Shown here: positions 47,798 through 59,469 of the stretch, in pieces | Layout: each line of letters opens with the position of its first letter | How positions within the stretch are numbered: the first letter of the stretch is position 1 | Origin: Sternotherus odoratus | Lineage: Eukaryota; Chordata; Testudines; Kinosternidae | DNA: 64,000 bases | Reading direction: 5' to 3' | Assembly (NCBI GenBank): GCA_032164245.1 | Contig: JAVMKO010000001.1 | Location: forward strand, 64,028,892 to 64,092,891 | The notes under the pieces: generated by a model | Seen by the model: only the letters and a program-made list of their open reading frames with translations | Databases searched by the model: none | What the model was told of the DNA's origin: nothing | Position numbers and translations under genes: made by a program

Positions 47798-48451
47798 GAG
47801 CTAGATTTTCCTTTGTTGGCACAGACCTGTGAGGGCAGAGTAGAGCTGCATGGCATTCTGTCTCAGAAAGGCAGAATGACTTCCAGAGCTTCCCAGTGCA
47901 TGGGCTATAGCAGCCTCTCCTCCTACATTGCCAGACAACCCCACTGGCCTGCACACAGGGAGAAGAGAACCATGATTCCACCTGCTCTCCACTTTTCCTT
48001 GGCCTCTCTGAGGTGCCATACTCAAGCAGAGAGACTTTCAGTTCTGCCCGGCCTATGGAGGCCATCCATAGAAGAGAGGTTATTTTTTCCACCCCGCTAC
48101 CTATCTTCAAAGTTCCTGTGTGGGGAAGCAGCAAAATCTGAGTCATAGTGAACACATGGCAGCCTCAGTGCTTGTTATACCACCTTCCAGCCCCTTAATT
48201 CATCTCCTTCATGGCCTTGGAGGTATCAATACCACTAGGGCTGAAGCTTCTATTTCAAAATATACAGTGTGTAGCAGATGTGCAAGAGAAGCTTGGAATG
48301 TCTGTATGATAGATACAGACCTGCTAACACATCCCTCTTAATCACATTGTCTCCTACTCACGTGATGAACATGTTGATGACTCAGGGCTTAGCATTAGTC
48401 TTGCCTTATTGTCTCATCATCATTATTGCTATTTTATTCCTTATTTGTTTT

Positions 48452-48545
48452 ACAGTAATGCCTAGGAGCCCTTGTCTTGAATTTCATGGTGCTAGATGCC
48501 ATAGAAACACAGAACAAAATGATGTTCCTGGCCCCAAATAGTTTC
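48452..48545 (-). repeat. Tail fragment of the MIR-like SINE family, antisense
   Basis: AATGCCTAGGAGCCCTTGTC, GTGCTAGATGCCATAGAAAC and ACAGAACAAAATGATGTTCC are the complement of the tail seen at 17350-17475. Confidence 0.62.
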
Positions 48546-50058
48546 CTGGAAACAACCTCAGGGTTTTCGCTCAATATTGACATGCCTTTAATAGTACATA
48601 CGGTATAAATCAGTAGCAGCTCCAAAATCTTCCTTTTTTATCAATCCCTTTTACACGTGGTAAATAGAATGAAAAATATAAATATCAGAGGAGCACTATC
48701 AACTTAATACTCACTCTGCCCTCTGGAAATATTCTTACAAGTGACACCTAAGATGATTATCAGTGAAAGAAATTAAGAAACATTTTACCCATTTAATTCA
48801 TTTTCTGTTTCATGCATTTGAGAATTCTTTGTGCATAGTCAGTTTCACTCTGTTTCACCTACATAGAGCCTGATCACACATAGACTTAAGAAAATGCACA
48901 GAAGTCAATGGGACTCCTCATGCATACGAAATTACAAGTTTAAAGGTTTGCAGGATTAGCTTTCCTATTTGTCTGGATCCTTCACAAAAGCACAACCAAG
49001 AAAAATGGAAAATGTGATTGCAAAACTACACGTTTTGGCTTGGGGACTTGAAAGCAGGTATGGGATCTGAAATTATTGTGAGATCATTTTTTAAAACTAT
49101 CTAGATTTCAAGCTGACACTGTCTGTTTGATTAAAGAACAGTTGTATTTAAGAATCAAGTATGCATAACAAAGAACAGGTTTGTAGACCTGAATAATGAA
49201 TACTACAAATTCAATGTTCTTTAAAAGTCTCTGGACCAAAACATCCATCCCTTTTTGTGACCTCAACATGCCCACTTTTCCCTCCCCATAGACCATGACA
49301 GTTCCATTCAGCCAAATTGGATAAGCATATTAGCTGCATATTCTGAACACAGTAAATCAGTAGTGAAATGGTTAACGAGGTTGGCATGTTTAATTAGGCT
49401 TCACATTTAACACTATATAGGGATAAATGGGTGAATTTCACACTTCTCTCCGGTGCTACTGTTCCAGTGTGTCAAGCTATAGCCTCAAAGAGACATAAGT
49501 GCTTCATTTTACATTGTTGAGGTTATCACTGCATCCCAATGGAGGGAAACTTCATTTTTTAAAGCAGACATCTTATATTCTGGAGCACTCTCCAGAAATT
49601 CACAGGAAGAAACTAATTCATTGGAATTAATGGATTTTTCACGCTCACAAACTTCTATTGTTCCTGCACATGGGTATTTTGATTCTGGCCCATCTCTAAT
49701 TAACAGCTGTTGTGGATTTATTTCTCTCTCTTTTTTTCTGTTGGATGAATAGAGTTTCTGATTTACTTTCTCCTTCCCTGTTGACAGTTATACACTACTT
49801 GGCAGACACCATAAGAATTTGGGCAGCAGCTATCCATCTGATCCTTTTTTTCCTCTTTTGAGAGATCATTAACATATGTAAATATTCAGGAGAAGTAGAC
49901 AGTTTTAATCATCCTATTAGTGCTCAAAGGAAAAGTGCAATACAGAAAATAGTTCAGTACTACTAAATTTTATGAGAAATATAATTAAATATTTGATGAT
50001 ATAAACAAAAATGGGTTGCTGTAATAACTGATTAACAATGATTTCATGCTAAGGTGCC
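48546..50058. other. No gene recognised
   Basis: AT-rich unique-looking sequence; no motif or repeat assigned. Confidence 0.45.
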
Positions 50059-50400
50059 TGTCACAGGGTGGGCTGGCCCTTTAAGTGGAGGAGGTTAGGT
50101 TGAGCCCCACATGTGCTTAGTTATCTGCCTCAAAGGTGATGGATTTGGGAATGGTGGTTGTCAGGTGACCAGACATCCAGGAATGAGAACACTCGTTTTC
50201 AAATGAGGAAGCATGCTCAGTAAGAAATAAAGGTGGAGAAAGATGTCCAAGGGATCTAGGTGGGTACCAGGGTCAGGGGAAACTGCTGAAGGGGCTCTCC
50301 ATACCAACCAGAGGGAAAGGCCTGATTGAAGCTATCTCATACCCCATCCCCCCCAAAACAACAACAACAACAACAACAGCGGAGTTAGGAGGCTCTGAAG
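50059..50400 (+). mobile_element. Possible LTR remnant
   Basis: TGTCACAGGGTGGGCTGGCC followed by CTTTAAG resembles the start of the LTR class seen at 2032-2470 (minus strand). An AATAAA at about 50225 could be its polyadenylation signal. A (CAA)n tract lies at 50357-50379. No 3' boundary or duplication was found. Confidence 0.38.
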
Positions 50401-51175
50401 AAGGGTATTTCTAGAAGGAAATAATCTGAACAAGACAGTATGGTGGGTATTGAGGGGAGCTGATACTCTTATTTAGAGTCCAAGCTGGAGGTTTTGGAGA
50501 GGGTGGGAGTATTCCCTTCAACAGTCTTTTCTGAGTCTGACACATTCTTGTGTGCAATTCAAACCAGTGCGAGTGTGTGTCATCACTTGTATTATAACCC
50601 TGAGTGCCCCCCAGATACCTCTGCTACTTATGACTCCCTACCTAGGACATACATACTGCCAGCATGCACTCCGTGTGGTTTATGCTGTACTGCTCTGATT
50701 CAGCCACTTTGAATCCAACAGCCTGACAGCAGCCATCACGGACACACTGTGGTTAATGTGAGCAGGTGACCCCAACACATCCCTGGTCATGCACTTTCCC
50801 AGAACTGTGTGCCTCACAATGTCCATCCATCCTGCTGCAACATTCAGAGGAATAATAAGATCTGTTTACTCCTTTAAAGAGACAAAACCCACCAGCTTGC
50901 TGCACAAACTGGAATTAACATTCATTTTAATTCAAACACAGCCCTGGTGATTTAGCTTAATGGTAAAACAAGTTTATTAACAACAAAATATAGGATTTAA
51001 GTGAGTTCAAGTGTAAGAGATAAAATTAGAAATGGTTACAAGCAAATAAAAGTAAAAACATGCACCTAAAATTCTAAAATGTAATCTAGTAAAGTGCAGG
51101 CTTCGTTCAAGATGGCTTTTCTCACCCAGAAGTGACAAAGTCCTGTGGCACCTTAAAGACTAGCTAAAGTACTGA

Positions 51176-51218
51176 AGCATAAGCTCTCGTGGGCTAATAC
51201 CCACTTTGTCGGATGCAC
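51176..51218 (-). ncRNA. Second hammerhead-like motif, mutated
   Basis: The minus strand reads CCGACAAA, a stem of GTGGGT with GCCCAC across ATTA, then GAGAGC. Core positions have changed relative to CTGACGA...GAAA, so self-cleavage is unlikely, but the stem is kept by pairing despite sequence differences from the copy at 37926. Confidence 0.42.
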
Positions 51219-51541
51219 AGTGGTTCTCAAACTTGTTGGTTCGGTGACCCCTTTTTGCTCTGCCATGTCCTCTTGTGCCCCGAGAAGGTCCTCCAAAATG
51301 CTGCCGTATTGAACTTTTTTAGTTTTGGCTGCATTTTGGTAGACACGCAGCATTCGTCTCTGTGTCTGCCGAAATGCCGCTGATAGTGGAAGCTTGCACT
51401 TCGGCAGTTTTTTGGCGGACTCTCTCGCATGTTTGGAGCTTCCGCTGAAATGCCACCGAAGGCGTCGGCAGCTCATGACCACCCCTGGAATTGGCACACG
51501 ACCCCCATGGGGGGTCACGACCCCCAGTTTGAGAACCACTA
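51219..51541. mobile_element. hAT-type element inside the Penelope-like insertion, 323 bp
   Basis: Inverted ends CAGTGGTTCTCAAACT and AGTTTGAGAACCACTA; next to them GGTGACCCCTTTTT and GGGGGTCACGACCCCC. The flanking octamers (CGGATGCA and CTTTAGTT) do not match, so either the junction has rearranged or the duplication has been lost. The 142-codon minus-strand frame across it is not a gene. Confidence 0.78.
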
Positions 51542-52216
51542 CTTTAGTTAGTCTGTAAGGTGCCACAGAACTCTTCGTCACTTCTGCAATTCCAGACTAA
51601 CACGGCTACCTCTCTGATTCTTTTCTCACCCACAATCTTCCTGCAAGTTGATGACTGAACCCCCTTGACTGAATCTCCCCCAGAAGCCAAAAGTGCTGGT
51701 TCATTTGTCTTAGATGAAAGAGAGAGCTTGGGATTTTCTGCCCCTTCCTCTTATAGTCCAGTGAACCTTTGAAATGAAGTCTTCTGAAGGTTACTCCTTA
51801 AAGTATAGTTTATGCAAGCTGTGAGGAAGGTGACATGGAGTCTGGTGGTGAAGGATGCTGTTCCCCCACCCCTACTGGTGTTTGCTATAAAGAAAATTTC
51901 TCTGTTTCCTTCAGTCTCCTCCCCCTCCTGTTTTGATGGTCCTGTTTACTGCTTATATGTAAATTTAGGTTAAAACACCTTCCTTTGTTTCAGATAGACC
52001 TGCTTAAGAACTTTACCTAGGCAAGGCCCTCCTGGTCTTGAACATCTGCTAGTGACATTCTACAGAGAAAATTAATAACTTTACATATATTGTTGCTTTG
52101 TACATTTTACAATGATGTTATTGACCAGCAAGTCATTAATTTTCAAATGATACCTCATAAGGCATATTATGTACAAAGATTATTACAATAGTGTGTAGGG
52201 TGTGAATACAGGGACT

Positions 52217-52966
52217 TAGGGTTACCATATGTCCAGATCATCCCGGACATGTCCAGCTTTTTGAGTTTTAAATAGCACCCAGGAGGAATTTGTAAAAATC
52301 TAAAAGGGTCCAGGATTGCCCTCCCAATGCAGGGAGAGCACAGCAGCATGTCTGCGGCAGCTGCTGACAGGGTGGCTGGGCCAGATTGAGCTGCTCTCAT
52401 CGGAGCCTCCAGCTCCCTCCATCCCCTGGAGTCCACTGCGCTGCACCGGCAGCACTCTGGGGGGAGGAGGGCGTGGCTGCACGCTCTGCATGGGAGCACG
52501 GAAGCGTGTCTGGGGCAGCGTGTCTGGGGACAGGGAGAGGGGAAATGTTTGATGGGTCGCAGGTTCAGGGGGGCAGTCAGGGTACAGGGAGAGGTTGAAT
52601 AGGAATGGGAGCCCTATCCAACCTGTCAGGGGGTGGGGGTGTGGATAGGGGTCGGGACAGTCAGGAGACAGGTGGTATCCTGGGGGGAAGATAGGGTAGG
52701 GGAAGCTCAGGAGGGGGCAGTTGGGGACAAGGAGAAGGGAGGCTTAGATAGGGGGTGAGGTCCCCGGGGGCAGTTAGGGGAAGGGGTTCCAGGAGGGGAC
52801 AATCAGGAGACAAGGAGCAGCGAGGGTTGGAGCTGGGGGGATTGGATGGCTTGGGGGTTTTGTGGGGGGCAGTCAGGGGGCGGGAAGTGGGAGGGAGTGG
52901 CTAGGGGGAGGGGCTATCTCCCTGTGTGGTGTCCTCTTTTTTGAATTTTCAAATACGGTAACCCTA
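52217..52966. mobile_element. hAT-type element with G-rich core, 750 bp
   Basis: Exact 8-bp duplication CAGGGACT (52209-52216 and 52967-52974). Terminal inverted repeats are TAGGGTTACCATATGTCC and, complemented, TAGGGTTACCGTATTTG. The interior to about 52600 is GC-rich. From 52600 to 52920 the plus strand is made of G-runs with recurring GGGCAGTCAGGG-like units. No transposase frame. Confidence 0.95.
52560..52920 (+). repeat. G-rich degenerate tandem repeat
   Basis: GGGCAGTCAGGG, GGGACAGTCAGGAGACAG, GGGGGCAGTTGGGGACAAGG, GGGGGCAGTTAGGGG and GGGACAATCAGGAGACAAGG recur along the tract, strongly purine-biased on the plus strand. Many runs of four to six G make G-quadruplex formation plausible. 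Confidence 0.8.
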
Positions 52967-53525
52967 CAGGGACTGGAAGTAGAAAGATAGCCCACTGTGG
53001 GTGAAAACACTGCAGGGGCCTGTGAGAATCCACCCACACCTGGCTGGGGTAAATGGAAGTGCTTTAAGGTGATAGCAAGAATTCCTATCTAATACATCTC
53101 AAAGCATCATAGCGGACAGACACTTCTCCTGACAATTTTAAATGTGGAATCAAACATGGCTAAAACTTATCTTCCCTCCTAAATTACATTTATTTCAAAG
53201 CATGAGTGGAAATGATGAGATGATATTGGCTGTAATGCCACCAATACATTAATGTCACCCTGCTCTTTGTTTTTTCTTTATCAGGAGCAGATAATGCCAT
53301 CTGCCCAGTTTTCCAAATCTCTGCAAAAACAAGCATTTTCAAAGCTCAGGATGATTAAGATGATTTTATTTTTTCACTCTGAGCTGGATTGTTTGGACAG
53401 TACCTGATGATAAATTTTATGGGCCCTTTTCTTTTTACACACTGAGTAGTTCTATTGACTTCACATTGTTTAGTAAGTCATTGTTTTATTTTTAATTGTT
53501 TTACATTGAATTCCACTAATTTGTT

Positions 53526-54275
53526 CTGTTGTGGAATAATCACCACTCTTATATTTTGGATTCAGAAATTAGCCTAAGGCCTTTATTGCCGTCAAGCACA
53601 GTGCTTGGGGAAGGAGCTTTAGTCTGACACTTGCAAGTGCAGAACTCCCTCCCCCCTCCCTTCCAACATTCTCCATGATTTTTATAGATCCTTATTAATT
53701 ATGCAAGCGTCATACATATTAATCATGCAAGTGTCACACATCCGCATGGTACTTTCCGATCTGGAAAAGTCCCAAAATGTACTTACTTGTGCCATATAAG
53801 GAATAAATGCAATCAAGTACCAATCAAATCATAGTATTCTTGACCTTTAATTAGTTAGAATAAAAACATGTTTTTCAGTTAGCACCGGGTAATTGTGGTC
53901 AGCCTAACATCCTATAAGGCTAAAAGGAGATATTTTTTTTGCAATTAGCAGGGACAGGGTTCACATATCCAGATATCTCTGATCTGAGTTGTCTGCGGTA
54001 ATTGCTGAAGACTCAGATCATAATCTTTTGTCTTATGGTCTGTTTTATAGCAGGCCTTATTTTAGGCCTGAAGCAAAGCCATCCTATATTTGCTTCTACA
54101 GTTCCTTTTTGGCTGTCTCTTTTTAGAGTTTCATCCAGTTTTCTTTGCTCCTTAGCTTTCGTTCATATCTATCTATATATATATTATTGTCAGCTGTTTG
54201 CTCTGATTTTCAGTTGGATAACTAGACTGTTTTCATAAACTTGATGTTGGTCAATTGATACTGTGTGTACAGTTA
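53526..54275 (-). mobile_element. Possible solo LTR, minus strand
   Basis: It starts TGTTGTGGAATAATCACC. On the minus strand there is a TATA-like CTATAAAAATCATGG at about 53675-53690 and an AATAAAGGCC signal about 100 bases downstream at 53580, the spacing of an LTR R region. The upstream (higher-coordinate) end is not defined and no target duplication was found. Confidence 0.38.
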
Positions 54276-54697
54276 CTCAGAGTTACTTAAAGAGTGAACG
54301 GCCATGTTGTAACTCTGTTCTGAATGGCAGAGATTCCAACTGTAGCCTACACAGTTTATAAATAAGAATTTGGGAGCTGCCTGGCTAGCTAATAACAGAG
54401 TTATTAACTCTGTTCAAATGCAATTATATATGAAGAGATTAAAAATCAGTAGCCAAACCAGTAAAATAGCAATGGCTAACTTCTGTTTCTGGTTACATCT
54501 GTGCCACCCCATTGGAATCAATTTAAACTAAAAATAAATACTATATTTTATACAATTTCTTCACTGAATGACTGTCTCGCCCCTAAAAATAATAATAAAA
54601 AATCTTGAATCTCTAACTGAACAAAATACAGTATGGTTTTCCAGTAATAGCTTACTTAGCCTCAATCTAGTAAAGCTTACCCTGAGGTAAGTGCTAA

Positions 54698-55119
54698 AGA
54701 TGTAAAATGCTAAATAGTTAACTGGTAAGCATTCGTCTTACTGGTAAACCTGCCTTAACTGACAACCCCTGGGTAGGCTGGCTGGCCGTCCCCAGCAGCA
54801 CCATGTTATGCCCAGTGGCCCTGTGCTGGCTGGCCAGCCCACCAACCCCAGCGGCCTCGTGCTACCTTACCGGAGTGGACCCAGCTAAGCCACTTGGCTG
54901 AAGCAGCCAGTGCCACGCTGCACGGCCAGAGCAATTGATGTCCCCCAGCTGGAGTTGCATAACCTGGCCTGAGTGGGCCAACCCATGCTGCCTGAGAGGC
55001 CTCACCCCCTGCCACACCAATCCCGGAGGGACCAGCCTCAGCTGCTTAATTGGTTAACCATTTAAATGAAATACTTTAAATCATTTCAACGGTTAACTTT
55101 TTAAGTGGTATTTACATCT
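54698..55119. mobile_element. TIR element with GC-rich core, about 420 bp
   Basis: Ends AGATGTAAAATGC and, complemented, AGATGTAAATACC, with GTTAAC motifs just inside both (TAGTTAACTGG and CGGTTAACTT). The core 54770-55030 is GC-rich and non-coding. The neighbouring AAGTGCTA and AGGTGCTT suggest, weakly, an 8-bp duplication. Confidence 0.6.
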
Positions 55120-55150
55120 CGAGTAGGTGCTTTCCTTAACTAAAATCTTA

Positions 55151-55407
55151 AGCGTGGTTTATACTTGTGTTAGGTCAACATAACCACAGTGCTCAGGGTA
55201 TGCGAAAAATTTCACTGCCCCTAAGTGCTATAGCTATGCTGACCTAACCCCTCCTGTAGATTCAGCTATGTTAATGAAAGAATGTTTCCCTTGACCTAGC
55301 TACCATCAGCTTGGGGAGGTGGAGTTTCTACAGTGACAGAAAAACTCATTTTAGTGTAGGTAGTGTCTACAATACAATGCAGTAGAACCTCTAGTGTAAA
55401 AATGGCC
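55151..55407. mobile_element. Harbinger-type MITE, 257 bp
   Basis: TTA on both sides (55148-55150 and 55408-55410). Ends AGCGTGGTTTATACTTG and AGTGTAAAAATGGCC are a mutated inverted pair. The interior is partly palindromic: GCTATAGCTATGCTGACCTA, CCCTTGACCTAGCTACC, GGGGAGGTGGAGTTTCTACA. Non-coding. Confidence 0.75.
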
Positions 55408-55410
55408 TTA

Positions 55411-56859
55411 GATTAAGTCTTTTATCTAGAGAAATCTAATTGGAGGTTAAGTATTAATTTAACTGATCTTCACAACTCTGGATAGGCACACCGGGTACAT
55501 TTTTAGGTTTGTTGGATTTGTACTCTTAGACCTCAATGAGGTATCCCCCTCAATCTGCAGTGCCAGTAGGAGAAAGGGAACATTGAATGCTAAAAGAGCA
55601 TGAGAGTGGTTTTGTCTGCTCATGATCACAGCATGTGCAACATGCATCTCTCCGTGGATTAGTCTGGTTTTAACTGAGAGCAGGATTTGTTCCTTCTGTA
55701 TATTATTGGGGAACAAGGCAATTCCATGTTAGGAATCACTGGACAGAAGGGACAAATCCTTTGCTAGTGTTATAGCATTGATTTCAGTGGACTTGGACAG
55801 AACATTTGGCCCTAAATTTGTCATACATTTGATCAGATATCATGTATGATTCCAGCCAATAGCATGTTGCATTTAAAAAAAATATTAGGTCCATCACTCC
55901 TGAAACACACCCATGGACTTAACTTCAATGGAATTTTACATGGAACAAGGCACCTAACTCTCACTTAATAGTGAAGAGGGACATAAGGAGAATTTACTAT
56001 ACAGTGCATGTCTGAGAACTATTTCATAATTTTCTTTCTAATCCTGAATTTAGAGTGTGCTATTTTAAACCAACTACTTTCAAAATGTGCCATATATATA
56101 GATAGATAGATTAGATAGATATAGATATAAACCCTGGTTGATATTATTGTGCAATGCAATCAGATTAATTAATACTTACCTGCATTTCAAAATGAATACT
56201 AAGTCATTTTGGCAGTGCAACCATCAGCTATTGTCAGAAATCACATTCTCATCACAATCAAACTACTACTAAGTTGGTGCACTGCTGGGACACAGCAGTC
56301 TTTGCAAGGATTGTAAAATACAGTGCAGAATAGCTTATTTTTTCAAAGGAAATCTGCTTTAATTTTAATGTAATTTCTAATAACATTCAGAAAATAATTC
56401 TATTATTATTAGATATTTCTTACTCATCTCCAGACCAGTGAAAAATAGAGGTGCAGGGGAAGAACACCTCTAGATTTTGGAATGAATCAATTTGACTATT
56501 TCTTTGAAAGCTTGGAAGGCTTAAGTTGTGGCTTTGTCACAAACTCTGTGAATCGGTCAGGTGATTTAGTTGCAAACTATCTCCCTGCCTCACCTGTTTC
56601 AGGTGGGACATACCCTACAACAGCGTTATACCTAATACAGTTATGTGGCCAGGTACACTAGTGCAGCTTTGCTTTCCAGAGTGATGGGGAGGATTACAGT
56701 CAAGGCTCAAACCATTTCTTCCACACTTGCAAGGAAGAGAGGAGTAATGGGCCTTTGAAGCTTGTTTACCCATCTCATGCTGCTACCTGCAGTGGAGATA
56801 GATTTGTGTTATAGGTCAGAGTGGCGATGAGTAAAATTATGTAGAGCTATCAAAAAGTG
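55411..56859. other. No gene recognised
   Basis: AT-rich sequence; a GATA-type microsatellite lies at 56092-56128. Nothing else assigned. Confidence 0.45.
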
Positions 56860-57480
56860 GAAATTTGTCCGGTGGGAAATTCAGATCTTTCAACATTCAT
56901 TTTTGTCTCTAGTTAGGAGGAAAAATTGAAATATTGAAATTTCCCATGGAACAATACACTTTAAAATAATTTGAATTGGAAACATATAACAAACATATAA
57001 CTTCAAGTCAATTGAAAACTCAAGTGTGTGTCTCTGTTATGGCACATTCCTTCATGGGAGTAGGCCAGGTTTCTATGTGGACTACATCTGATACACCTTT
57101 GACCATGTGACTTTCATAATGCATCCTGTTTCTCACTCAGGAGTGGGACTTCATTGCAGCATGGGCAATGTACTCTGATCAGGGATTTTGGACCTTAGGA
57201 GAGAATGGGATCATCAGGCCTCCAAACTGCAACTCCTGTAAGTCGAAGCACCACGGTAGGGAACTACAGTTTAATGTTGAATGGTCTCAAAACAAAATGC
57301 TTTGGGTTAGTTCAACAAACCAAAATATTTTGACTCAGTTCAAGTCCAAACAGATATTTCAGTTAGTTTTCCCAACAGAAATTTGGGGAGGGGAAGAGAA
57401 TCTGCAACTTTTATGTGGAAATTTTTGATTTTTTTAATGTAAATAGCAATGTCCAAAAATCATTCAGATGGAAACTTCCT
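56860..57480. repeat. Probable decayed MITE
   Basis: GTGGAAATTTGTCCGGTGGG at the left and GTGGAAATTTTTGATTTTTT near the right bracket a region with repeated AAATTT and GAAATTTCCCATGGAA motifs, typical of a degenerate palindromic element. The 86-codon frame at 57168-57428 is probably fortuitous. Confidence 0.35.
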
Positions 57481-57499
57481 GACCACCTTTAATATTAGC

Positions 57500-57647
57500 C
57501 AGGGCCAGCTCTAACTTTTTTGCTGCCCCAAGCCAAAAACCAAACGAACAAACGAAAAACCCCGAGCGCTGCCCTGAGATTTGCTGTCCCTTAGAAGGCG
57601 CTGCCCTAAGCACATGCTTGGTGGGCTGGTGCCTGGATCCGGACCTG
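57500..57647. mobile_element. hAT-type MITE, 148 bp
   Basis: Exact 8-bp duplication ATATTAGC (57492-57499 and 57648-57655). Ends CAGGGCCAGCTCTAAC and GGATCCGGACCTG; inner text CTTTTTTGCTGCCCCAAGCC. Non-coding and probably young, given the perfect duplication. Confidence 0.93.
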
Positions 57648-57655
57648 ATATTAGC

Positions 57656-59469
57656 TCTGTTATACTCACCCTTTTCTGCAGCTTGGCTTACTTCTATGTT
57701 GAAACACAGTCCAGAGTTCTTTCTTCAGGACTCTGCATACTATAGCTCTGAAATTTAACTATTTAATATTTTTTTCTGAAAAGTATGGTGTCAGTCAGCC
57801 AACCTCAGGGGAGTACCATACAAGTTCTTCATGACCAAACCTGTAACTTATCCATCAACATTTGAAAATCAACATTTGAAAATGGTATGTGGAATACGTC
57901 CTCATACAGACTTCCCCATTCTGTTGCTCTCACAAATACTTCAGTGCAAGGTTTCAATAGACAGATACACTTTGGAACACACACATCATTTCTCCCGTCT
58001 TTATATCGCGGCCTCAGAATGTTGTGTGTATCTCCTGGATTCACCCTGGGGAGGATGGTAGCCTCTCAGTTCATTTCCAAACACTTCAGAATCTCTTCAG
58101 CAAAATAATAGTCCAAAGACCCTCACTGCCAAGAGCAAATGCCAGACTTTGAGCTAACAGTTGAGTGTCTGCTCTGTTTCTAGAAACACAGCGAATCCGT
58201 AGCTTGTGGTACAGGTATTGGAAAGCAAACATGTTTCTTGACTTCAGGCCTGAGTCTACAGGGCTATGTCCAATATCCATATCCTGACTGACTCGGCTCT
58301 CAAATGGTGAATGTGTAGAACCTGCAAGATGTCTTGCCCTGAATAGAAACTTTCTGTACCGTTACTGAGCATGCCTGGTAGCCTCTATACTCCTCACTCC
58401 CCTGCCCTTAGGTACCTCTGAGACTTTCTAACTAAATTATTCTGCCCTGCTCCCTGCATTTGTGTGAAGAGACACATAGGATTAAATGAAAATCCATTTC
58501 TCCTTCCCGCTGTTTTTCTCCCTTTCTTTGGAGTTAATCAAATGCTGCAGTATAGACATATGGGTTACACTTGGATCCCCTTTCTTCCTTGCATGGGAGG
58601 ATTAGACAGGGCATAATCTGGTTTTAATGGAAAGACCAGATAACTAGCTCTACAATTAAAAATAGTATCCCATATTTGGATTTATTATATTAGCACTATA
58701 TAGAATTCTGAAAACCAAGGTTGTGATATCATAGTTTTTTGGAGGCTTGGAAATAGAGGATAGGCAGTCTAATCTTATACTTTGCTAAAAATATTCATAA
58801 AAAATACATCACATATGGTGCAGCAAACCACAAGGGAAATTATACTTCTTTTCTGTAAAGCACTCCCAGTAGAAAAATGGTAAAGCCTTCTGTTTATCAT
58901 TAAAGTTTATGAGGTAACTTCAATGATATCATGAAAGTATTATCATATGAACTGCATAGTATTATCCTTTATTTCTGCCAATACATTAAACATTATTCTT
59001 TCAGGTATATCATAGAGATGGAGTCACTTTTCTATAATGAAATTTCGGTCAATAAGAATGGACTGGTTGGGTGACACAGGTCTCATATTCCTTTGACAAG
59101 AAAGACAGAGGTGCAGTGAGTTGCTAGCGTTTTCAGCAAAACTTTTATGTGGGAGAGGGTACACATCTGATGTGCTCAATTCAGCATCTAAAATTTCCCT
59201 TGTTGTATATTTTTATAGTGAACTAGCATATGGCCAGAATTTAGGATCACCCTAATGTTCCAAAGTATAAATAAAGAACAGCCAAGTTTTGCTGGTGATG
59301 TCATTACTACAAATGTCCGTAGCTATTTTACTGGCTTTCTTTTACCTACAAATGAACAAATAGAAATAAAAATAAAAACAACCAGCCAAACAAAAATCCT
59401 CTTTCAGGGTGTCTTTCTGAATTTATAATGATAAATAACTATAAATATAAAAAAGTGAAGAGCAGGAAA
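57656..59469. other. No gene recognised
   Basis: Short overlapping frames at 57829-58280 lack motifs; AT-rich sequence follows. Confidence 0.45.

Larger units (their letters stand above)
51129..51620. mobile_element. Palindromic Penelope-like insertion split by a hAT element
   Basis: It is flanked by an exact 12-bp duplication TTTTCTCACCCA (51117-51128 and 51621-51632). The left arm (51129-51218) is a minus-strand Penelope-type pseudo-LTR: complemented it reads AGTCTTTAAGGTGCCACAGG, preceded by the hammerhead-like block. The right arm (51542-51620) is plus strand: AGTCTGTAAGGTGCCACAGA, then CCAGACTAACACGGCTACC. The arms therefore face away from a central hAT-type element (51219-51541). Inverted truncated copies are a known outcome of Penelope integration. 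Confidence 0.8.
50870..52975 (-). mobile_element. ERV-type LTR, minus strand (copy 2), twice invaded
   Basis: It shares ordered blocks with the LTR at 20182-21326: AAATGGTTACAAGCAAATAA, and the terminal TTTCAAATGATACCTC, GATTATTACAATA and GGTGTGAATACAGGGACT. A minus-strand AATAAA lies at 50973-50978 beside CTTGTTTTACC, as expected at an LTR's R/U5 junction. It has been interrupted by a Penelope-like compound insertion (51129-51620) and a hAT element (52217-52966); without these it is about 0.86 kb. No retroviral coding sequence is present. Confidence 0.62.

Noticed and set aside
47226..47856. Cluster of Pro/Gly/Ser-rich frames of 72-119 codons
   Set aside because: They fall mostly within the hAT-type element with exact GAGCTAGA duplications and repeated GC-rich motifs.
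47703..48155. 150- and 120-codon frames on opposite strands
   Set aside because: They overlap the end of a hAT element and each other, without recognisable domains or splice context; one strand is likely a shadow and neither has support.
51211..51549. 8-bp duplication for the hAT element at 51219-51541
   Set aside because: CGGATGCA and CTTTAGTT do not match under any small shift; only the outer 12-bp Penelope duplication is supported.
51153..51581. 142-codon minus-strand frame
   Set aside because: It spans the junctions between Penelope-like arms and a hAT element, so it cannot be an ancestral gene.
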